Shown piece by piece: positions 60,516 to 64,000 of a stretch of 64,000 nt of DNA; position 1 is the stretch's first letter; each line of letters starts with the position of its first letter. This stretch comes from an uncultured Duncaniella sp. (GTDB lineage: Bacteria; Bacteroidota; Bacteroidia; Bacteroidales; Muribaculaceae). The position numbers and the translations under genes were made by a program. The DNA is taken from NCBI RefSeq assembly GCF_910578445.1, contig NZ_CAJTQC010000011.1, positions 18,399 through 82,398 of the forward strand. Reading direction: 5' to 3'. The notes under the pieces are model-generated. The model worked only from the letters and a program-made list of their open reading frames with translations. It was not told the DNA's origin and did no database searches.

Positions 60516-61700
60516 ATGAAACTCCATTCCACATTAATCCTTGCGCTCCTGCTTGCTGCCACATCCTGCAGCAAGGAGCAGTCAATAAGCCTCGTCACCC
60601 AAGAGGTGACACGCGGGTCAATAAGCGAGACCGTAACCGCCACCGGTACTATCGAATCGGAAACCTCGGTCGATGTCGGCACTCAGGTTACAGGAATCAT
60701 CGACAAAATCCTTGTCGATTTTAATTCACAGGTGAAAAAAGGCGAACTCTTAGCCGAAATCGACAAAGTGCTTCTCCAAAGCGAACTTACATCGGCCGAG
60801 GCAAATGTCAACAGCGCCAAGGCAAGCTATGAGTATGCAAAGACCAACTACGAACGCGACAAAGCACTCCATGACAAGAAACTGATTTCGGACTACGAAT
60901 TCGACACAACGCGCCGCGACTATGAAGTGGCTAAGACATCCTATGAAAAATCAGTAGCCGACAGGGTGAAAGCCGCGAAAAATCTTAACTATGCCGAGAT
61001 TTATTCTCCGATCGACGGCATAATCATCTCGCGTGACGTGGAAGTCGGACAGACTGTCGTATCAAACATGACCGTAGCCAATCTCTTCACCATCGCCGAC
61101 CTCGACCACATGCGCGTCGTGGCCAATGTCGACGAAGCCGATATAGGCCGGGTGAAGGAAGGACAGAAAGTGACTTTCACTGTCGATGCCTACCCTGACG
61201 AAGTGTTCCACGGAACTGTCACACAGAAACGCATCAGTCCGACCACCGAAAGCAACGTCGTCACCTACGAGGTGCTCGTCTCTGCCGACAATTCAGACCA
61301 TAAACTCATCCCGGGCCTTACGGCAAACCTCACAATCTATATGCTCGACGAGTCAGACGTGACACTCGTTCCCGCAAAGGCGACCCGATTCATCCCCCAC
61401 GCATATCCCGAAGCCAAAAATCTCCCGACAATTCCTGAAGGAACATCCACACAGGCCTACAACAATCCGTCTGATCCCGATAAAAAACGCGTATGGATCG
61501 TCAAAGACAATGCTTTCCTCCCTGTGATAATCACCGTTGGCGCTACCGACGGAATAAACTACCGCGTGGTTTCAGGCATCGAGCAGGGCACTAAGGTTGC
61601 CATCGAATATTCGGTGGAGACACCGACGGAAGACAATGGCGAACATGCCGGAGGCCAGAGCCCCTTCCAGCCCAAACGTCCCGGAGGAAACAAGAAATAA
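60516..61700 (+). CDS. MacA-like periplasmic adaptor lipoprotein
   Basis: A 394-residue membrane fusion protein that links the ABC transporter to TolC. The lipoprotein signal ends LLAATSC (Cys18). A barrel-sandwich/lipoyl domain (about 45-80; VGTQVTGIIDKILVDFNSQVKKGELLAEID) precedes a helical hairpin (LTSAEANVNSAKASYEYAKTNYERDKALHDKK) and the beta-barrel (VGQTVVSNMTVANLFTIADL, VANVDEADIGRVKEGQKVTF). The C-terminus is Pro/Gly-rich. It is third in the efflux set, 12 bases before the ATPase gene. Confidence 0.93.
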   Translation: MKLHSTLILALLLAATSCSKEQSISLVTQEVTRGSISETVTATGTIESETSVDVGTQVTGIIDKILVDFNSQVKKGELLAEIDKVLLQSELTSAEANVNSAKASYEYAKTNYERDKALHDKKLISDYEFDTTRRDYEVAKTSYEKSVADRVKAAKNLNYAEIYSPIDGIIISRDVEVGQTVVSNMTVANLFTIADLDHMRVVANVDEADIGRVKEGQKVTFTVDAYPDEVFHGTVTQKRISPTTESNVVTYEVLVSADNSDHKLIPGLTANLTIYMLDESDVTLVPAKATRFIPHAYPEAKNLPTIPEGTSTQAYNNPSDPDKKRVWIVKDNAFLPVIITVGATDGINYRVVSGIEQGTKVAIEYSVETPTEDNGEHAGGQSPFQPKRPGGNKK

Positions 61701-61712
61701 ACAGATTCTCCT

Positions 61713-62459
61713 ATGGAAAAACGTGAAATCATCAAGGTCCGCGACCTAAAGCGCGATTTCAAGGTAGGAGGCGAAACCGTCCATGCTCTGCGCGGTGTCT
61801 CGTTTACCATCCGCGAAGGCGAGTTCGTGACAATCATGGGCACATCCGGCTCGGGCAAGTCGACACTGCTCAACACACTCGGCTGTCTTGACACACCGAC
61901 CTCAGGCGATTACATCCTCGACGGTGTTAGCGTCCGCGAAATGAGCAAGAACGAACGTGCGCGACTGCGTAACCGCAAAATAGGATTCGTGTTTCAGAAC
62001 TACAATCTCCTCCCGAAGACTTCGTCAATCGAAAACGTCGAGCTACCATTGCTCTACAACTCCTCCGTCTCAGCCAAAGAGCGTCACGAACGCGCGGTCA
62101 ACGCCCTCCTCGCCGTCGGGCTCGGCGACCGCCTCCACCACAAAAGCAACCAGATGAGCGGCGGACAGCAGCAGCGCGTCGCAATCGCACGCGCCCTCGT
62201 CAACGACCCGGTAATCATTCTTGCCGACGAGGCGACAGGTAATCTCGACACACGCACATCGTTCAGCGTGCTCGTACTCTTTCAGGAGCTTTATGCGCGT
62301 GGCCGCACGATAATCTTCGTGACCCACAATCCCGAACTTGCAGCCTTCTCCTCGCGCAACATCGTGCTCCGCGACGGCCGTATCATTTCCGACACATACA
62401 ACGAGTCACCGGCATCCGCACAGGAAATGCTTGACTCATTACCAGCTAACGACGATTAA
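61713..62459 (+). CDS. MacB-type ABC transporter ATP-binding protein
   Basis: A 248-residue ATPase of the MacB/LolD type. Walker A GTSGSGKST (43-51), Q-loop VFQNYNLLP, signature MSGGQQQR (148-155), Walker B VIILADE (167-173), H-loop VTHN. Unlike E. coli MacB, the ATPase is a separate protein from the permease, which is common in Bacteroidetes. The next gene starts three bases after its stop. Confidence 0.95.
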   Translation: MEKREIIKVRDLKRDFKVGGETVHALRGVSFTIREGEFVTIMGTSGSGKSTLLNTLGCLDTPTSGDYILDGVSVREMSKNERARLRNRKIGFVFQNYNLLPKTSSIENVELPLLYNSSVSAKERHERAVNALLAVGLGDRLHHKSNQMSGGQQQRVAIARALVNDPVIILADEATGNLDTRTSFSVLVLFQELYARGRTIIFVTHNPELAAFSSRNIVLRDGRIISDTYNESPASAQEMLDSLPANDD

Positions 62460-62462
62460 CCG

Positions 62463-63683
62463 ATGAATTTTTTCAATCTACTCAAAATAGCGCTTCGTGC
62501 CCTCAACCGCAATAAACTGAGGGCAATCCTGACCATGCTGGGTATCATCATCGGCATCGCGGCCGTAATCTGCATGCTCGCCATCGGCCAAGGCTCGAAG
62601 GAAAGCATCAAGGCACAGATTTCAGAGATGGGCTCGAACATGATAATGATACATCCAGGCAATATGCAGCGCGGAGGTGTGCGCCAGAGCGCCGACGACA
62701 TGCAGACCCTGAAGATTGCCGACTATGAGACTCTCCGCGACCGCACTGCCTATTTGTCGGCAGTAAGCCCCGTGGTGACAAGTTCCGGGCAACTGGTGGT
62801 CGGCAACAACAACTGGCCGTCAAGCATCTATGGTGTGACGCCGGAATATCTCGACATCCGCAAACTTTCAGTCGAGGATGGAGAGATGTTCACTGAAGCC
62901 GACATCAAATCTGCGGCAAAAGTCTGCATCGTCGGCAAGACAGTCGTCGACAATCTCTTTCCCAACGGAGAGAATCCTATCGGAAAAGTGGTGCGTTTCG
63001 GAAAAATACCCTTCACCATAACCGGAGTGCTGAAAAGCAAAGGCACAAACTCGATGGGTATGGATCAGGACGACGTCGTAATCGCACCATACACCACTGT
63101 CATGAAGCGAATACTTGCCGTCGACTATCTCGGGCAGGTCGTGGCCTCAGCGCTTTCCGAAAATCTCACCACCGAAGCCACCGAGGAAATCACCGAACTT
63201 CTTCGGTCGAACCACCGTCTCGGGCCGGAGGATGCCGACAATTTCAATATCCGCTCTCAGCAGGAACTGAGCGAAATGATGAATTCTACATCCGACATGA
63301 TGACAGTGCTCCTGACCTGCATCGCATTCATCTCGCTTCTCGTCGGAGGTATAGGCATCATGAACATGATGTATGTATCGGTCACTGAACGCACCCGTGA
63401 AATCGGTCTACGTATGAGTATCGGCGCACGTGGCATCGACATTCTGCTACAGTTTCTGATTGAAGCGATTATTATCTCCGTCACTGGCGGACTGATAGGC
63501 GTGGTGGTCGGATGCGTGGCAACATGGCTTGTCACAATGCTTGCCGGATGGCCGACATCAATCCTCGCGACATCAATCATCCTCAGCTTCGCAGTCTGCA
63601 CCATAACCGGCATATTCTTCGGCTGGGTTCCGGCGATGAAAGCTTCGAATCTCGACCCGATCGAGGCTATACGTTACGAATAA
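62463..63683 (+). CDS. MacB-type ABC transporter permease
   Basis: A 406-residue inner-membrane protein with one N-terminal transmembrane helix (about 20-42; RAILTMLGIIIGIAAVICMLAIG), a periplasmic domain (about 50-275) of the MacB_PCD type, and three C-terminal helices in an FtsX-like domain (MTVLLTCIAFISLLVGGIGIMNMM, ISVTGGLIGVVVGCVATWLV, ILSFAVCTITGIFFGWVPAMKAS), ending NLDPIEAIRYE, the classic FtsX tail. It is last in the set, followed by a hairpin. Exported substrates are unknown; macrolides, peptides or lipids are possible. Confidence 0.94.
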   Translation: MNFFNLLKIALRALNRNKLRAILTMLGIIIGIAAVICMLAIGQGSKESIKAQISEMGSNMIMIHPGNMQRGGVRQSADDMQTLKIADYETLRDRTAYLSAVSPVVTSSGQLVVGNNNWPSSIYGVTPEYLDIRKLSVEDGEMFTEADIKSAAKVCIVGKTVVDNLFPNGENPIGKVVRFGKIPFTITGVLKSKGTNSMGMDQDDVVIAPYTTVMKRILAVDYLGQVVASALSENLTTEATEEITELLRSNHRLGPEDADNFNIRSQQELSEMMNSTSDMMTVLLTCIAFISLLVGGIGIMNMMYVSVTERTREIGLRMSIGARGIDILLQFLIEAIIISVTGGLIGVVVGCVATWLVTMLAGWPTSILATSIILSFAVCTITGIFFGWVPAMKASNLDPIEAIRYE

Positions 63684-63711
63684 ACCACATCAGATTCAAT
63701 CTTATCCCGAG

Positions 63712-63752
63712 AAAAAGGCGCGACGACTCCGACAGAATCGTCACGCCTTTTT
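63712..63752. terminator. Terminator after the MacB-like permease
   Basis: A 15-bp inverted repeat with one mismatch (63712-63726 with 63738-63752) has A5 before and T5 after. It lies between the efflux set and a convergent outer-membrane protein gene. Confidence 0.82.
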
Positions 63753-63785
63753 CATATATCATCAGCCATACTGCCGGGAAACGGT

Positions 63786-63998
63786 CTAAAACATATAACC
63801 GACAGATAAAAACACATTATGGCTAAGTTCTTTTGCCGGGACATGGAATTTCTGACCGTCAGCCAAAGTGACATTTCTCCGCGATGAGTAATAGTCAAAA
63901 TTCGAAATCTGATATCCTGCTCCGACCACAAACCTTTCAAACTGCATATTTAACGTGAGTTCGATATAAGCAATAGACCATTCACCAATAAAACAATC
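63786..63998 (-). CDS. C-terminal end of an outer-membrane beta-barrel protein (5' end outside window)
   Basis: The minus-strand frame is open from the window edge to TAG at 63786 and gives 70 residues. They alternate in barrel style (WSIAYIELTLNMQFERFVVGAGYQI, NFDYYSSRRNVTLADG) and end HNVFLSVGYMF with terminal Phe, the outer-membrane insertion signature. Only the tail is visible, so the protein cannot be named. It is convergent with the efflux operon. Confidence 0.75.
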   Translation of the reverse strand, partial: DCFIGEWSIAYIELTLNMQFERFVVGAGYQISNFDYYSSRRNVTLADGQKFHVPAKELSHNVFLSVGYMF

Positions 63999-64000
63999 AG

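Overview
The window is chromosomal DNA from a Bacteroidales bacterium, most likely a member of the Muribaculaceae or a close relative (inference). Support comes from a SusC/SusD pair, class III glutamine synthetase, LL-diaminopimelate aminotransferase, an rpsF-rpsR-rplI operon without ssb, and many promoters of the Bacteroidetes primary sigma factor type (-7 TAnnTTTG, -33 TTG about 20 bp upstream). No intact mobile element, CRISPR array or rRNA is visible. One tRNA (Arg, UCU) is present.

Layout. (1) 1-13.9 kb: a pectin-type polysaccharide utilisation locus. It holds a beta-helix DUF4957/DUF5123-like protein (cut by the window start), SusC, SusD, a PL1-like pectate lyase, a DUF3826 protein, a 1027-residue beta-helix plus C-terminal-domain protein, and a convergent DUF1593 (nucleoside hydrolase-like) protein. 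Strong hairpins follow SusD, the DUF3826 gene and the 1027-residue gene. (2) 13.9-16.4 kb: a small accessory patch with a 25-codon membrane peptide ORF, an AlbA_2 (Schlafen-type) regulator containing a 12-bp tandem repeat, and a tyrosine-integrase remnant next to tRNA-Arg. (3) 16.8-25.4 kb: core metabolism, with a DMT transporter, an unknown secreted protein coupled to a PurF-family amidotransferase, glnN, dapL and dapF. (4) 25.5-28.6 kb: a TPP riboswitch controlling a TonB-dependent receptor and a PnuC-family transporter, which reads as a thiamine uptake operon. (5) 28.7-36.6 kb: a large receiver-PPDK_N fusion protein and two divergent PCMD-type secreted-protein loci. (6) 36.6-48.9 kb: a DUF6377 regulator, DUF4293, SurE, an Lrp-mtaB-glycosyltransferase operon, LptD, small outer-membrane and hypothetical proteins, and an ECF sigma / putative anti-sigma / Spy-like operon. 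(7) 49-56 kb: a 1903-residue alpha-2-macroglobulin-like protein without the thioester cysteine, then rpsF-rpsR-rplI. (8) 56.2-63.7 kb: a TonB-receptor-like barrel protein followed by a TolC-MacA-MacB-like efflux set. The window ends inside a minus-strand outer-membrane barrel gene.

How the genes work together. The pectin locus combines surface capture and import (SusCD) with lyase cleavage and accessory enzymes. The thiamine operon would pass thiamine through the outer membrane (TonB receptor) and inner membrane (PnuT) when TPP is low. Several genes serve the envelope: LptD, the ECF operon, the macroglobulin and the MacAB-like pump. The least explained items are the receiver-PPDK_N protein, the C-terminal half of the 1027-residue protein, the thioester-less macroglobulin, the LptD start region and the integrase scar at the tRNA.
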